Positions 26,279 through 34,503 of a stretch of 42,297 nucleotides of DNA are shown here, piece by piece. The position numbers and the translations under genes are program-made. How positions within the stretch are numbered: position 1 is the stretch's first letter; every line of letters begins with the position of its first letter. The DNA comes from an uncultured Oscillospiraceae bacterium (GTDB lineage: Bacteria > Bacillota > Clostridia > Oscillospirales > Oscillospiraceae): NCBI GenBank assembly GCA_947626905.1, contig CANQUE010000014.1, forward strand, positions 1 through 42,297, read 5' to 3'. Under the pieces are notes generated by a model, which saw only the letters and a list, made by a program, of their open reading frames with translations, had not been told where the DNA came from and did not search any database.

Positions 26279-27862
26279 TTATTCCCACGCGCCTGTTTCC
26301 AGATATCTCTTCGCCCGGCGCTCCGCCTTGTCCACGAGCGCGGCGTCAAAGCCCATCAGGCCCAACAGCCGGATGGCGTTCCGGGACCGGGCCGGTCCCT
26401 CCCGGAGCCGGTAGTCGAACCGCATCGAATCCTCGCCCACCGTCTCCGCAAAGTGGCACATCCGGCACTTCCCCGCCAGCAGGGCGCACAACTCCAGATC
26501 GTGGGTGGCCGCCAGGCACAGGACCCCCGCGTCAAAGAGCGTCTCCAAAATGGCGCTTGACGCCGCGATGCGCTCGGCGGTGTTGGTGCCCCGCAGGACC
26601 TCGTCCACCACGCATAGGACGGGCCGTTCCCTCTCCGCCGCCGTCAGGATGCGGCGGATGGACTTGATCTCCGTGACGTAATAACTCTCCCCCGCCAGCA
26701 GATCGTCCTCCAGGGCCATGGACGAATAGAGGGTAAACACGCCGCCTTGGTAACTCTCCGCCGCCGCCGTACACAGGCTCTGGGCCAGCAGGACGTTCAA
26801 AAGCGCGGTACGCAGATAGGTGCTTTTGCCGGAGGCATTGGAGCCGGTGAGCAGCATGGGGCCGCCCAGGTCCAGATCGTTGGGCACAGCGGCGTCCAGC
26901 AGCGGGTGGACCATGCCCCGGATGTGCAGCTGGGCCGAGCCGTCAAAGGCGATGTCCGGCACGGCGTACACCTCCATGCTCTTGCGCCAGGAGGCCGCCG
27001 CGATGGCCGTATCCAGCCGTCCCAGGCCCTCGATGACGGCCATCAGGTCCTTTTGGTTGGCCCACAGCTTGTTCTTCAAGTATTCATAGGTGATAAGGTC
27101 CAGCAAGAGCAGCGAGGCCAGCAGGTCCCCCACGTTGCCGGTGTCCATGCCGGAAATGCCGCCGGTATGCAGCACGAACCGCAGCTTTTTCAACGCCTCG
27201 TAGGCCCCCGCCAGTTCCCGGTCCAGGTCCGGCGCGCCCAGCCTTTGGACCCGCCGCAGGGCGAACACCTCCGCCACCGAGTAGTTGAGGGTGTCAAACT
27301 CCCGGCGCACCCGCCGCAGCATGAACTCCCGGAGCGCCATATTGAAGGACATGAGCAGGATCGCCGCCATGATCGGGACGACGCCCAGCACTCCCAGCAC
27401 AAGGCTGGCCACGAACGCTACCGACAGAGTCACATAGAGGCCAAACAGGCTCCGTCCCCCGGCCTCCGGTGCGAACGCCGTGCAGAGGTCCGACCGCCGG
27501 GTCCGGCCCAGTTTGTCCAAAATGGCCTGGACCTCCAGCCGCTTTTCCGGCCGGGCCTCCATGAACGCGATGAGCCTGGCCCGGCGGCCGTATTCCTCCC
27601 CGGTCAGGGCGGGGTGGCGCAGGGTGTCATAAAGCACCTGCTCCCCCGGCGTGGACAGGCCCGGGTCGATGCGCCGGAACACCCGGTCCATATCCAGGTC
27701 ATGCCAGGTGACATCATCCACGCTGTAACCGTCCTCCCGCTCCCGGCGGTAGTCCGACCAGGCCCGGATGCGCTCCATGTCCCCGCCAGTAAAGTACACG
27801 TCCGGGCGTTTCCCGAAGGCCGCCTCCAGCCGGCGCCGGCGCTTTTTCTCCTGCCCGAACAC
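26279..27862 (-). CDS. Membrane-anchored MutS-family ATPase in the purine operon
   Basis: The protein (about 527 aa if the GTG at 27862 is used) has the C-terminal MutS ATPase core: Walker A TGSNASGKSTYLRT near residue 340, VTEIKSIRRIL, Walker B VLCVVDEVLRGTNT near 415, and ATHDLEL near 455. Before it comes a lever-like helical region. Two adjacent hydrophobic segments (LFGLYVTLSVAFVASLVLGVLGVVPIMAAILLM; about 140-175) suggest a membrane anchor. The mismatch-recognition domains of MutS1 and the Smr nuclease of MutS2 are absent. Known membrane MutS homologues in Firmicutes have no firmly established role. Upstream codons to 28150 only shadow purH. The start is uncertain: the GTG is 2 nt after the purH stop without a strong ribosome site; an ATG at MERIRAW is an alternative. 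Confidence 0.82.
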   Translation of the reverse strand: MFGQEKKRRRRLEAAFGKRPDVYFTGGDMERIRAWSDYRREREDGYSVDDVTWHDLDMDRVFRRIDPGLSTPGEQVLYDTLRHPALTGEEYGRRARLIAFMEARPEKRLEVQAILDKLGRTRRSDLCTAFAPEAGGRSLFGLYVTLSVAFVASLVLGVLGVVPIMAAILLMSFNMALREFMLRRVRREFDTLNYSVAEVFALRRVQRLGAPDLDRELAGAYEALKKLRFVLHTGGISGMDTGNVGDLLASLLLLDLITYEYLKNKLWANQKDLMAVIEGLGRLDTAIAAASWRKSMEVYAVPDIAFDGSAQLHIRGMVHPLLDAAVPNDLDLGGPMLLTGSNASGKSTYLRTALLNVLLAQSLCTAAAESYQGGVFTLYSSMALEDDLLAGESYYVTEIKSIRRILTAAERERPVLCVVDEVLRGTNTAERIAASSAILETLFDAGVLCLAATHDLELCALLAGKCRMCHFAETVGEDSMRFDYRLREGPARSRNAIRLLGLMGFDAALVDKAERRAKRYLETGAWE

Positions 27863-27864
27863 GG

Positions 27865-29043
27865 TCAGTGGTGGAACAGCCGCATACCCGTGAAGGCCAT
27901 GACCATGCCGTATTTGTCCGCCGTGGCGATCACGTTGTCGTCCCGGATGGAGCCGCCGGGCTCGGCGATATAGGCCGCGCCGGATTTTCTCGCCCGCTCC
28001 ACGTTGTCGCCAAAGGGGAAGAAGGCGTCGCTGCCCACGGTGACGCCGGACTGGCTGGCGATCCACGCCTTTTTCTCTTCGGCAGTCAGCGGCTCGGGCC
28101 GCCGGGTGAACACGTTCTGCCACGCCCCGTCGGAAAGCACGTCCTCCCACTCGTCGGAGATGTACACGTCGATGGCGTTGTCCCGGTCGGGCCGGCGGAT
28201 ATCCGGCTTGAAGGGCAGGGAGAGGACCTTCTCATGCTGCCTGAGATACCAGTTGTCCGCCTTGTTGCCCGCCAGGCGCGTGCAGTGGATGCGGCTCTGC
28301 TGGCCCGCGCCCACGCCGATGGCCTGGCCTTCTTTTACGTAGCAGACGGAGTTGGACTGGGTGTACTTGAGGGTAATGAGGGCCACGGTCATGTCCACCA
28401 CTGCCTCCGGGGGCAGGGTCTTGTTTTTCGTCACGATGTTGGCGAAGGCCTCCGCCGTGACCTTGTACTCATTTCTCCCCTGCTGAAAGGTGATGCCGAA
28501 AACGTCCTTTCGCTCCACCGGCGCGGGCACATAGGCGGGGTCGATCTCCACTACGTTGTAGTTTCCCTTTTTTTTGGTCCTGAGGATCTCCAGCGCCTCC
28601 GGCGTGTATCCCGGGGCGATGATCCCGTCGGAGACCTCGTTTTTCAGATACCGGGCCGTGGCCGCGTCGCAGGGCTCGGACAAGGCGGCCCAGTCCCCGT
28701 AAGAGCACAGCCTGTCCGCGCCCCGGGCCCGGATATAGGCGCAGGCGATGGGCGACAGCTCCTCTCCCGGGTCCACGAAATAGATCTTCTTATCCGTTTC
28801 GGAGAGAGGCTTGCCCACGGCGGCCCCCGCCGGGGAAACATGCTTGAAGCTGGCGGCGGCAGGCAGGCCGGTGGCCTCGGAAAGCTCCTTCACCAGCTGC
28901 CAGGAGTTGAAGGCGTCCATGAAGTTGATGTATCCCGGCTTGCCGTTCAACACCTTTATGGGCAGCTCTCCGCCGTCCGCCATGAAGATACAGGAGGGCT
29001 TTTGGTTGGGATTGCAGCCATATTTCAGTTCCAGTTGTTTCAT
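27865..29043 (-). CDS. purH: AICAR formyltransferase, without the cyclohydrolase domain
   Basis: This 392-aa protein transfers a formyl group from 10-formyl-THF to AICAR, giving FAICAR (step 9). It corresponds only to the transformylase part of bifunctional PurH: KYGCNPNQKPS near the start, the catalytic Lys-His pair in SFKHVSPAGAA near residue 66, and SNSVCYVKEGQAIGVGAGQQSRIHCT, then SDAFFPF and GGSIRDDN. The usual N-terminal IMP cyclohydrolase (MGS-like) domain of about 190 residues is missing. Its function is supplied by the separate PurO-type protein encoded just upstream. The start ATG is 15 nt after that gene. Product accumulation of AICAR (ZMP) is what the operon's riboswitch senses. 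Confidence 0.93.
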   Translation of the reverse strand: MKQLELKYGCNPNQKPSCIFMADGGELPIKVLNGKPGYINFMDAFNSWQLVKELSEATGLPAAASFKHVSPAGAAVGKPLSETDKKIYFVDPGEELSPIACAYIRARGADRLCSYGDWAALSEPCDAATARYLKNEVSDGIIAPGYTPEALEILRTKKKGNYNVVEIDPAYVPAPVERKDVFGITFQQGRNEYKVTAEAFANIVTKNKTLPPEAVVDMTVALITLKYTQSNSVCYVKEGQAIGVGAGQQSRIHCTRLAGNKADNWYLRQHEKVLSLPFKPDIRRPDRDNAIDVYISDEWEDVLSDGAWQNVFTRRPEPLTAEEKKAWIASQSGVTVGSDAFFPFGDNVERARKSGAAYIAEPGGSIRDDNVIATADKYGMVMAFTGMRLFHH

Positions 29044-29058
29044 CGCTCCCGCTCCTTT

Positions 29059-29766
29059 TCAGGCTGTGTGTTTGTTGATGATGACCGTGTCCCGCGCCCC
29101 GGTGGCCAGGTCGATATAGGACACGTACAGGGACACCTTGTTGTCCTCGTTCAGGGCCTGCCAGACCTGCTCCGCCAGCGTCTTCGCGTCGGGGGCGTCA
29201 ATGGCGACGCGGGCGGGCTCCCCCTGATAGGAGGGCAGCGGCTCGCCGTCCGCGGCGTAGGTATGGATGATGTGGGCAAGGCCCGCTTTGGGCTTGTCGT
29301 ACTCATAGAAATACCGGCAGCAGCAGGCAGGGTCCCCGTCCAGGCTCTTCAGGATGGACAGCTTATAGCTTCCCTCTTTATCCACGATGCCGGAGATGCG
29401 GGGGGTATAGTTGGGCCCGTCCGGCTCGAATTCCCTGGTCATCAGCGCGTGCCGGAAGCATTTCCCCGCCAGCAGGCTGTCCCGGATTGTATCGGTCTGG
29501 TCCCCGTTGGTGACCACGGTATCGGTCCCTACCGCCCGGACCGGATGGTAGATGATGAGGCTGGGGTCCGACATCTTCGCCGGATCGTGGGCCTGGGTGC
29601 GGATGCCGTCGTCGGTCTGCACGAACACCCGGTTGCGGCTGTTGACGCTGCGGCCCATGATGAAGTAGACGATCACCGCCTTCTTATCGTCGGCGCTGCG
29701 GCCCAGGGCGATGCCCCGGCCGGGGTAGGTCCTTTCGCGCAGGTATGCTCTCAGATCAGTCGCCAT
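29059..29766 (-). CDS. purO: IMP cyclohydrolase, PurO-type
   Basis: This 235-aa protein matches the archaeal-type IMP cyclohydrolase family (IMP_cyclohyd, as in methanogen PurO), which closes FAICAR to IMP (last step). The start MATDLRAYLRERTYPGRG follows AGGAGG 6 nt upstream and is conserved-looking (RTYPGRGIALG). Further family features are VIVYFIMGRSVNSRNRVF, ALMTREFEPDGPNYTPRISG and YLSILKS-like YKLSILKSL. It overlaps the purN stop by 11 nt. The fold differs from the MGS-like cyclohydrolase of bifunctional PurH. Codons upstream to 29937 only shadow purN. Separate PurO and AICAR transformylase genes also occur in other Clostridia. Confidence 0.92.
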   Translation of the reverse strand: MATDLRAYLRERTYPGRGIALGRSADDKKAVIVYFIMGRSVNSRNRVFVQTDDGIRTQAHDPAKMSDPSLIIYHPVRAVGTDTVVTNGDQTDTIRDSLLAGKCFRHALMTREFEPDGPNYTPRISGIVDKEGSYKLSILKSLDGDPACCCRYFYEYDKPKAGLAHIIHTYAADGEPLPSYQGEPARVAIDAPDAKTLAEQVWQALNEDNKVSLYVSYIDLATGARDTVIINKHTA

Positions 29767-30376
29767 GCTCTTTCCTCCTGGCAATGTCCGCGGCGACCAT
29801 CTCCGCCGCCTGGGGCAGGATGATCCACTCCGCCTGTTCCATGACCCGCCGCTGCAATGCCTGCGGCGTGTCGCCGTCCTCGACCATGACGGGCTTCTGC
29901 AAAAGGATGCGCCCCCCGTCCGGTATCTCGTTGACAAAATGCACCGTGGCCCCTGTGACCTTCACGCCCCGCTCCAGGGCCTTCTCATGGACCTTGAGGC
30001 CGTAATATCCCTTGCCGCAGAAGGAGGGGATCAGCGCCGGGTGGACGTTCAAAATGCGCTCCGGGAACCGGTCCGTGAAGTCCTTGCTAAGGATGCTCAT
30101 GAAGCCCGCCAGTACGATCATCTCCGCGCCGTGCTCCTCCAGCGCCTGCAAAATGGCCGCCTCAAAGGCCTGCTGGCTGCCCAGCTCCTTCCGGGAGCAT
30201 ACCACAGACGGTACCCCGGCCTTCTCCGCTCTTGTGAGCGCGTAGGCCTCCGGCTGGCTGGATACCACCAGCACGATCTGGCCGCTGGCCAGTTTTCCCG
30301 CCGCCTGGGCGTCCAGCAGGGCCTGCAGGTTGGTCCCGCCGCCGGACACGAACACGGCGATACGCGTCTTTATCAT
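29756..30376 (-). CDS. purN: Phosphoribosylglycinamide formyltransferase, folate-dependent
   Basis: This 206-aa enzyme formylates GAR with 10-formyl-THF (step 3). It shows the N-terminal nucleotide-binding loop FVSGGGTNLQALLDA, the catalytic Asn and His in ILNVHPALIPSF near residues 109-111, and the Asp in EIPDGGRIL near 146. Length is standard. It overlaps purM by 4 nt (ATGA type) and purO by 11 nt, so translation is coupled. No formate-using purT is present, making the pathway fully dependent on 10-formyl-THF from fhs. Confidence 0.96.
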   Translation of the reverse strand: MIKTRIAVFVSGGGTNLQALLDAQAAGKLASGQIVLVVSSQPEAYALTRAEKAGVPSVVCSRKELGSQQAFEAAILQALEEHGAEMIVLAGFMSILSKDFTDRFPERILNVHPALIPSFCGKGYYGLKVHEKALERGVKVTGATVHFVNEIPDGGRILLQKPVMVEDGDTPQALQRRVMEQAEWIILPQAAEMVAADIARRKEHGD

Positions 30377-31419
30377 ACCAGCTGCACCCGCTCTCCGCCG
30401 GACACGATCCGGCCCAGCACATAGGCCTCTTCCCCTGCGGCGCGCAGCGTCCGCAGGGCGCTGTCCGCGTTCTCTTCCGCCACGGTGACGGTCATGCCCA
30501 CCCCCATGTTGAAGGTGTTGAACATATCCCGCTCCGGGATCTCGCCGGCCTTTTGGATGAGCCGGAAAATGGCCGGGGTCCGCACCGCGGCCTTCTCGAT
30601 CCGGGCGGAAAGCCCCTCCGGGATGCTGCGGGGGATGTTCTCATAAAAGCCGCCGCCGGTGATATGGCTGACGCCCTTCACCGTCACGGCTCCCATCAGG
30701 GCCAGCACCGGCTTGACATAGATCTTTGTGGGCGCCAGCAGGGCCTCGCCCAGCGTCATGCCCAGCTCCTCCTGCCGGCCGTCCAGCGTCTGCGGCCGCT
30801 CGTCCAGTCCGAAGACCTTCCGCACCAGGGAAAAGCCGTTGGAGTGCACCCCGCTGGAGGGCAGCGCCAGGATCACATCCCCTGCCCGGGTGGCGGTGTT
30901 GTCCAGGATCTTGCTCTTATCCACGATCCCCACGGTGAATCCCGCCAGGTCGTAGTCGTCCGCGGGCATGACGCCGGGGTGCTCGGCGGTCTCCCCTCCC
31001 ACCAGGGCGCAGCCGGCCTGGACGCAGCCCTCGGCCACCCCCGCCACGATGGAGGCGATGCGCTGGGGCACGTTTTTGCCGCAGGCGATGTAGTCCAGGA
31101 ACAGGAGGGGCTTGGCCCCGGCGCAGACCACGTCGTTGACGCACATGGCCACGCAGTCCACGCCTACCGTGTCATGCTTATCCAGATACTGGGCAATGCG
31201 CAGTTTGGTGCCCACGCCGTCGGTGCCGGAGATGAGCACAGGATGCTCCATCCCGGCCAGATCCGGCTCAAAAAGCCCGCCGAAGCCGCCGATGCCCCCC
31301 AGCACGCCGGGGATGGCGGTGCGGGCGATATGGCTCTTCATCAGCTCCACCGCCGTGTATCCGGCGGTGATGTCCACGCCGGCGGCGGCATAGCTGGCGG
31401 AATAGCTCTCCTTATTCAT
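30373..31419 (-). CDS. purM: Phosphoribosylformylglycinamidine cyclo-ligase (AIR synthetase)
   Basis: This 348-aa enzyme closes FGAM to AIR with ATP (step 5). Family features are SYAAAGVDITAGYTAVELMK, the glycine-rich GGFGGLFEP, SGTDGVGTKLRIA, VGVDCVAMCVNDVVCAGAKPLLFLDY, and GGETAEHPG, ending with ITGGGFYENIPR and FNMGVGMTV. The start MNKESYSAS has GGGGAGGGG upstream and lies 8 nt inside the end of purF, so the two are coupled. Codons upstream to 31452 only shadow purF. Confidence 0.96.
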   Translation of the reverse strand: MNKESYSASYAAAGVDITAGYTAVELMKSHIARTAIPGVLGGIGGFGGLFEPDLAGMEHPVLISGTDGVGTKLRIAQYLDKHDTVGVDCVAMCVNDVVCAGAKPLLFLDYIACGKNVPQRIASIVAGVAEGCVQAGCALVGGETAEHPGVMPADDYDLAGFTVGIVDKSKILDNTATRAGDVILALPSSGVHSNGFSLVRKVFGLDERPQTLDGRQEELGMTLGEALLAPTKIYVKPVLALMGAVTVKGVSHITGGGFYENIPRSIPEGLSARIEKAAVRTPAIFRLIQKAGEIPERDMFNTFNMGVGMTVTVAEENADSALRTLRAAGEEAYVLGRIVSGGERVQLV

Positions 31420-32854
31420 CCCGGCCCCTCCCCTCGCTGATCTTGTACTCAAAGCGGCTCCTGGCGCTGTTTTGGGGAATGGCCGTGGGATAATCGTTGG
31501 TAAAGCAGGCGTCGCAGAAGCCCTCGCAGCTCTCCCCGCCCAGCAGCCAGGGCAGGTCCTCCGTGGGCAGATACCCCAGGCTGTCCGCGCCGATGATGGC
31601 GGCGGTCTCCTCCACCGAGTGATGGCAGGCGATGAGATTTTCCCGGGAGTCGATATCCGTGCCGTAATAGCAGGGGTTCAAAAACGGCGGCGCGGAGATG
31701 CGCATATGCACCTGGGCGGCGCCAGCCTCCCGCAGCAGCCGCACGAACCGGGCGCTGGTGGTGCCCCGGACGATGGAGTCGTCTACCACCACCACCCGCT
31801 TGCCCCGGACCGCGCTGGCCACAGGATTGAGCTTGATGCGCACCAGGTCTTCCCGGGTGCTCTGGCCCGGCGCGATGAAGGTGCGGCCGATGTACTTGTT
31901 CTTGATGAAGCCCACGCCGTAGGGGATGCCGGAGCGGCGGGCGTAGCCCAGCGCCGCGTCCAGGCCCGAATCGGGCACGCCGATGACCACGTCCGCCTCC
32001 ACCGGGTGGCGGATGGCCAGCCGCTCTCCGGCCCGGACCCGGGCCTCATGGACGCTGACCCCGTCGATCACGGAGTCCGGGCGGGCAAAGTAGATATGCT
32101 CAAAGATACACAGCTTTTTCGGCGCCTTGCCGCAGTGGTCCCGGATGCTCTGTACCCCGCCCTTAGAGAACACCACGATCTCCCCCGGCTCCAGGTCCCG
32201 GATGAACCGGGCGTTCACCGCCTCCAGGGCGCAGGTCTCCGACGCCACCACATAGGCCCCGTCCTCCCTCTGGCCGTAGCACAGGGGCCGGAAGCCGTTC
32301 TCATCCCGGACCGCCAGCAGCTTGGACGGGCTCATCACCACCATGGAATAGGCGCCCTTGATGAGGAACATGGCCTGATTCACCGCCTGTTCGATGGAGG
32401 GGGCGGTGAGGCGCTCCTTGGTGATGACGTAGGAGATGACCTCCGTGTCGCTGGAGGAGTGGAAAATGGATCCCTGCAGTTCCAGGGCCTTGCGCAGCTC
32501 CGCGGAGTTGACCAGGTTTCCGTTATGGGCCAGGGCCATCCGGCCCTTGATATGGTTGACCACCATGGGCTGGCAGTTTTCCCGGCCGTTGCAGCCGGTG
32601 GTGCCGTAGCGGACGTGGCCCACGGCCATGTTCCCCTCCGGCAGATGGTTCAGCACCGGGCCGGTGAACACGTCGTTCACCAGGCCAAGGTCCTTGTAGA
32701 AGCTGAACAGGCCGTCGTCGTTGATGACGATGCCGCAGCTCTCCTGACCCCGGTGCTGCAAGGCGTACAGGCCGTAATAGGCCATCGGCGCCAAGGGCGT
32801 CCGCTGGGGAGAGAATATCCCCAGCACGCCGCATTCTTCGTGCAGACCGCTCAT
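31412..32854 (-). CDS. purF: Amidophosphoribosyltransferase
   Basis: This 480-aa enzyme makes phosphoribosylamine from PRPP and glutamine, the first and main control point of purine synthesis. The N-terminal glutaminase begins MSGLHEECGVLGIF, so a short propeptide must be removed to expose the Cys8 nucleophile. The PRPP site is VVVVDDSIVRGTTS near residue 350. Cys in KKLCIFEH (about 249), NPCYYG (about 395) and FCDACFTN (two, about 446-449) match the [4Fe-4S] ligands of B. subtilis PurF, which make the enzyme oxygen-sensitive and link its stability to oxygen. It starts 15 nt after purC with AAGGAG upstream. Confidence 0.96.
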   Translation of the reverse strand: MSGLHEECGVLGIFSPQRTPLAPMAYYGLYALQHRGQESCGIVINDDGLFSFYKDLGLVNDVFTGPVLNHLPEGNMAVGHVRYGTTGCNGRENCQPMVVNHIKGRMALAHNGNLVNSAELRKALELQGSIFHSSSDTEVISYVITKERLTAPSIEQAVNQAMFLIKGAYSMVVMSPSKLLAVRDENGFRPLCYGQREDGAYVVASETCALEAVNARFIRDLEPGEIVVFSKGGVQSIRDHCGKAPKKLCIFEHIYFARPDSVIDGVSVHEARVRAGERLAIRHPVEADVVIGVPDSGLDAALGYARRSGIPYGVGFIKNKYIGRTFIAPGQSTREDLVRIKLNPVASAVRGKRVVVVDDSIVRGTTSARFVRLLREAGAAQVHMRISAPPFLNPCYYGTDIDSRENLIACHHSVEETAAIIGADSLGYLPTEDLPWLLGGESCEGFCDACFTNDYPTAIPQNSARSRFEYKISEGRGRDE

Positions 32855-32869
32855 ATAGCTCCTTATATC

Positions 32870-33577
32870 TCAGCCCAAAATGCGCTTCATCATCTCGGCG
32901 TAGGCGTCCTCCACCCCACCCAGATCCCGGCGGAACCGGTCCTTGTCCAGCTTTTCATGGGTGGTGCTGTCCCAGAAGCGGCAGGTGTCGGGACTGATCT
33001 CGTCGGCCAGCACCAGCTTGCCGTCGGAGGTCTTGCCGAACTCCAGCTTGAAATCCACCAGATCCACGTTCACCGCCTTGAAGAAGGCCTTCAGCACGTC
33101 GTTGACCTTGAACGCCATGGCCTTGATGGCGTCCAGCTCCGCCTCGGTGCACAGGCCCAGGGCCAGAGCGTGATAGTCGTTGATGAGCGGATCGCCCAGC
33201 GCGTCGTTCTTGTAGGAGGTCTCAAAGGTGGGCCAGTCGAACACGATGCCCTCCTCCACGCCGTAGCGCTTGGCAAAAGAGCCCGCGGAGATGTTCCGGA
33301 TGATGACCTCCAAAGGCACGATGTCGACCTTGCGGACCACGGTCTCCCGGTCGTTCAGCTCCTCCACATAGTGGGTGGGCACCCCCTCCGCCTCCAGGCG
33401 CTGCATCAGATAGTTGGTGACCCGGTTGTTGATAGCACCCTTGCCGACGATCTGCCCTTTTTTCAGCCCGTTGAAGGCGGTGGCGTCGTCCTTGTAGGAC
33501 ACGATCAGCAGATCGGGGGCCTCGGTGGCATAGACCTTTTTGGCTTTGCCTTCGTACAGCTGCTGTTTCTTCTGCAT
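32870..33577 (-). CDS. purC: SAICAR synthase
   Basis: This 235-aa enzyme joins CAIR and aspartate with ATP (step 7). The N-terminus [16 protein letters not shown], then [32 protein letters not shown], and [16 protein letters not shown] are family hallmarks. The start is set at MQKKQQL because GGGAGG lies 7 nt upstream; an ATG 15 nt earlier precedes that site. It follows purE by 26 nt. Confidence 0.96.
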   Translation of the reverse strand: MQKKQQLYEGKAKKVYATEAPDLLIVSYKDDATAFNGLKKGQIVGKGAINNRVTNYLMQRLEAEGVPTHYVEELNDRETVVRKVDIVPLEVIIRNISAGSFAKRYGVEEGIVFDWPTFETSYKNDALGDPLINDYHALALGLCTEAELDAIKAMAFKVNDVLKAFFKAVNVDLVDFKLEFGKTSDGKLVLADEISPDTCRFWDSTTHEKLDKDRFRRDLGGVEDAYAEMMKRILG

Positions 33578-33603
33578 GGTATTACCTCCCATAAGCTGGT
33601 GAT

Positions 33604-34098
33604 TTAATGATTGAACCGCGCTTCCACAGCGGCGTTTTTTTCCAGGACCTTCTCCCTCCCGGCGGCCCGGGCCCTGTCGAGGGCGTCCGCCAGGCCCTGG
33701 TCGGACAGCGCCAGGATCTCCACGGAAAGCAGCGCGGCGTTGACGGCCCCGTCTATCCCCACGGCGGCGACCGGGATGCCCGATGGCATCTGCACCGTGG
33801 ACAGAAGGGCGTCAACGCCGTCCAAGGCTTTGGCTCTCAGGGGTATGCCCACCACCGGCAGGGTGGTGTTGGCGGCCAGGGCTCCCGCCAGGTGGGCCGC
33901 CATCCCGGCGGCGGCGATGAGCACGCCGAAGCCTGCCTCCCTGGCGCCTCGGGCAAAGGCCCGGGCCTCATCCGGCGTGCGGTGAGCGGAGAAAACATGC
34001 ACCTCGTAGGGCACGGCGAACTCGTCCAGTTTCGCGGCGGCCTTTTCCACAACGGGCAGGTCGCTGTCGCTGCCCATGATAATGGCTACTTTCTTCAT
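33604..34098 (-). CDS. purE: N5-carboxyaminoimidazole ribonucleotide mutase, PurE class I-like
   Basis: This 164-aa protein interconverts N5-CAIR and CAIR (step 6), or carboxylates AIR directly if it is a class II-type enzyme. It has [12 protein letters not shown], the active-site [37 protein letters not shown], and [15 protein letters not shown]. The usual partner purK (N5-CAIR synthetase) is not in this window, so purK lies elsewhere or the enzyme is the CO2-using form; sequence alone here does not settle it. It is the first gene of the operon, behind a ZTP riboswitch. AAGGAAG stands 7 nt before the ATG. Confidence 0.95.
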   Translation of the reverse strand: MKKVAIIMGSDSDLPVVEKAAAKLDEFAVPYEVHVFSAHRTPDEARAFARGAREAGFGVLIAAAGMAAHLAGALAANTTLPVVGIPLRAKALDGVDALLSTVQMPSGIPVAAVGIDGAVNAALLSVEILALSDQGLADALDRARAAGREKVLEKNAAVEARFNH

Positions 34099-34122
34099 GC
34101 AAGCACTTCCTTAAAGCAATTT

Positions 34123-34154
34123 GGACAGCCCTGATCTTTCATACAGAGCTGCCC
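34123..34154 (-). promoter_or_regulatory. Expression-platform hairpin of the ZTP riboswitch
   Basis: An 11-bp hairpin with G-U pairs (arms complement of 34144-34154 and 34123-34133) begins within the GGGCA of the riboswitch's conserved 3' element, so ligand-bound and hairpin states should exclude each other. It lacks a T run (AAATTGCTTTAAGG follows), and the purE ribosome site starts about 10 nt later. Control may be translational or act on an imperfect terminator. Confidence 0.6.
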
Positions 34155-34226
34155 AGACGGTCGACAAAAACAATGAAATTGGCTCCCCTGCGTGCCTCGC
34201 GTCCCGTCAGTTGCCAACTCACCCCA
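34150..34226 (-). ncRNA. ZTP (pfl) riboswitch upstream of purE
   Basis: On the minus strand stem P1 TTGGC (complement of 34213-34217) pairs with GCCAA (complement of 34179-34183). Between them are AACTGACGGGAC, a small hairpin GCG-CGC, and the invariant GGGGAG just before P1'. After an AT-rich linker comes the conserved element CCGTCTGGGCA (complement of 34150-34160). CCGTC can pair with GACGG (complement of 34204-34208) to form the ZTP pseudoknot; this pair is a compensated variant of the more common GGCGG/CCGCC. The class binds ZMP/ZTP (AICAR nucleotides) and raises expression of purine and one-carbon genes when 10-formyl-THF is short. Its place 50 nt before purE fits exactly. Confidence 0.86.
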
Positions 34227-34256
34227 TCGATTGTACTGATCTTTCGATCTGAAAAT

Positions 34257-34286
34257 ATTATAACAAAGGGCCGAAAGGAAAGTCAA
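34257..34286 (-). promoter_or_regulatory. Sigma-A promoter of the purine operon
   Basis: On the minus strand TTGACT (complement of 34281-34286), an 18-nt spacer and TATAAT (complement of 34257-34262). Transcription would start about 34250, some 25 nt before the ZTP riboswitch. Confidence 0.75.
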
Positions 34287-34503
34287 TTCTTCCCTCCTTT
34301 TGGAGGTCGACATTTTTTTGCCAAAAAACTGGTAAGATTTAGCCATTCTGCCCAGTATGTCCGCATCCCCGCCCGGCGGGGACTGTTTTTGATACGGAAT
34401 TTTAACTTGTGACCCGGTTATTTGCGGTGTAGGATATAATTAAGGGGATATAGGCGCATATAAATAACACATTTAACACATTTTTCCTGGGAGAAAGAAG
34501 ATC

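Noticed and set aside
34095-34346. 83-codon open frame upstream of purE
   Set aside because: It covers the purine promoter and ZTP riboswitch; the predicted transcription start is inside it, so it cannot be translated from its ATG.
34366-34390. GC hairpin followed by T5 on the plus strand
   Set aside because: It lies between two divergent transcription units with no plus-strand gene upstream to terminate, and its stem is only 6 bp.
34407-34440. Promoter TTGTGA...TATAAT before the cotransporter
   Set aside because: The spacing is 22 nt, too long for sigma-A; only the -10 is a good match.
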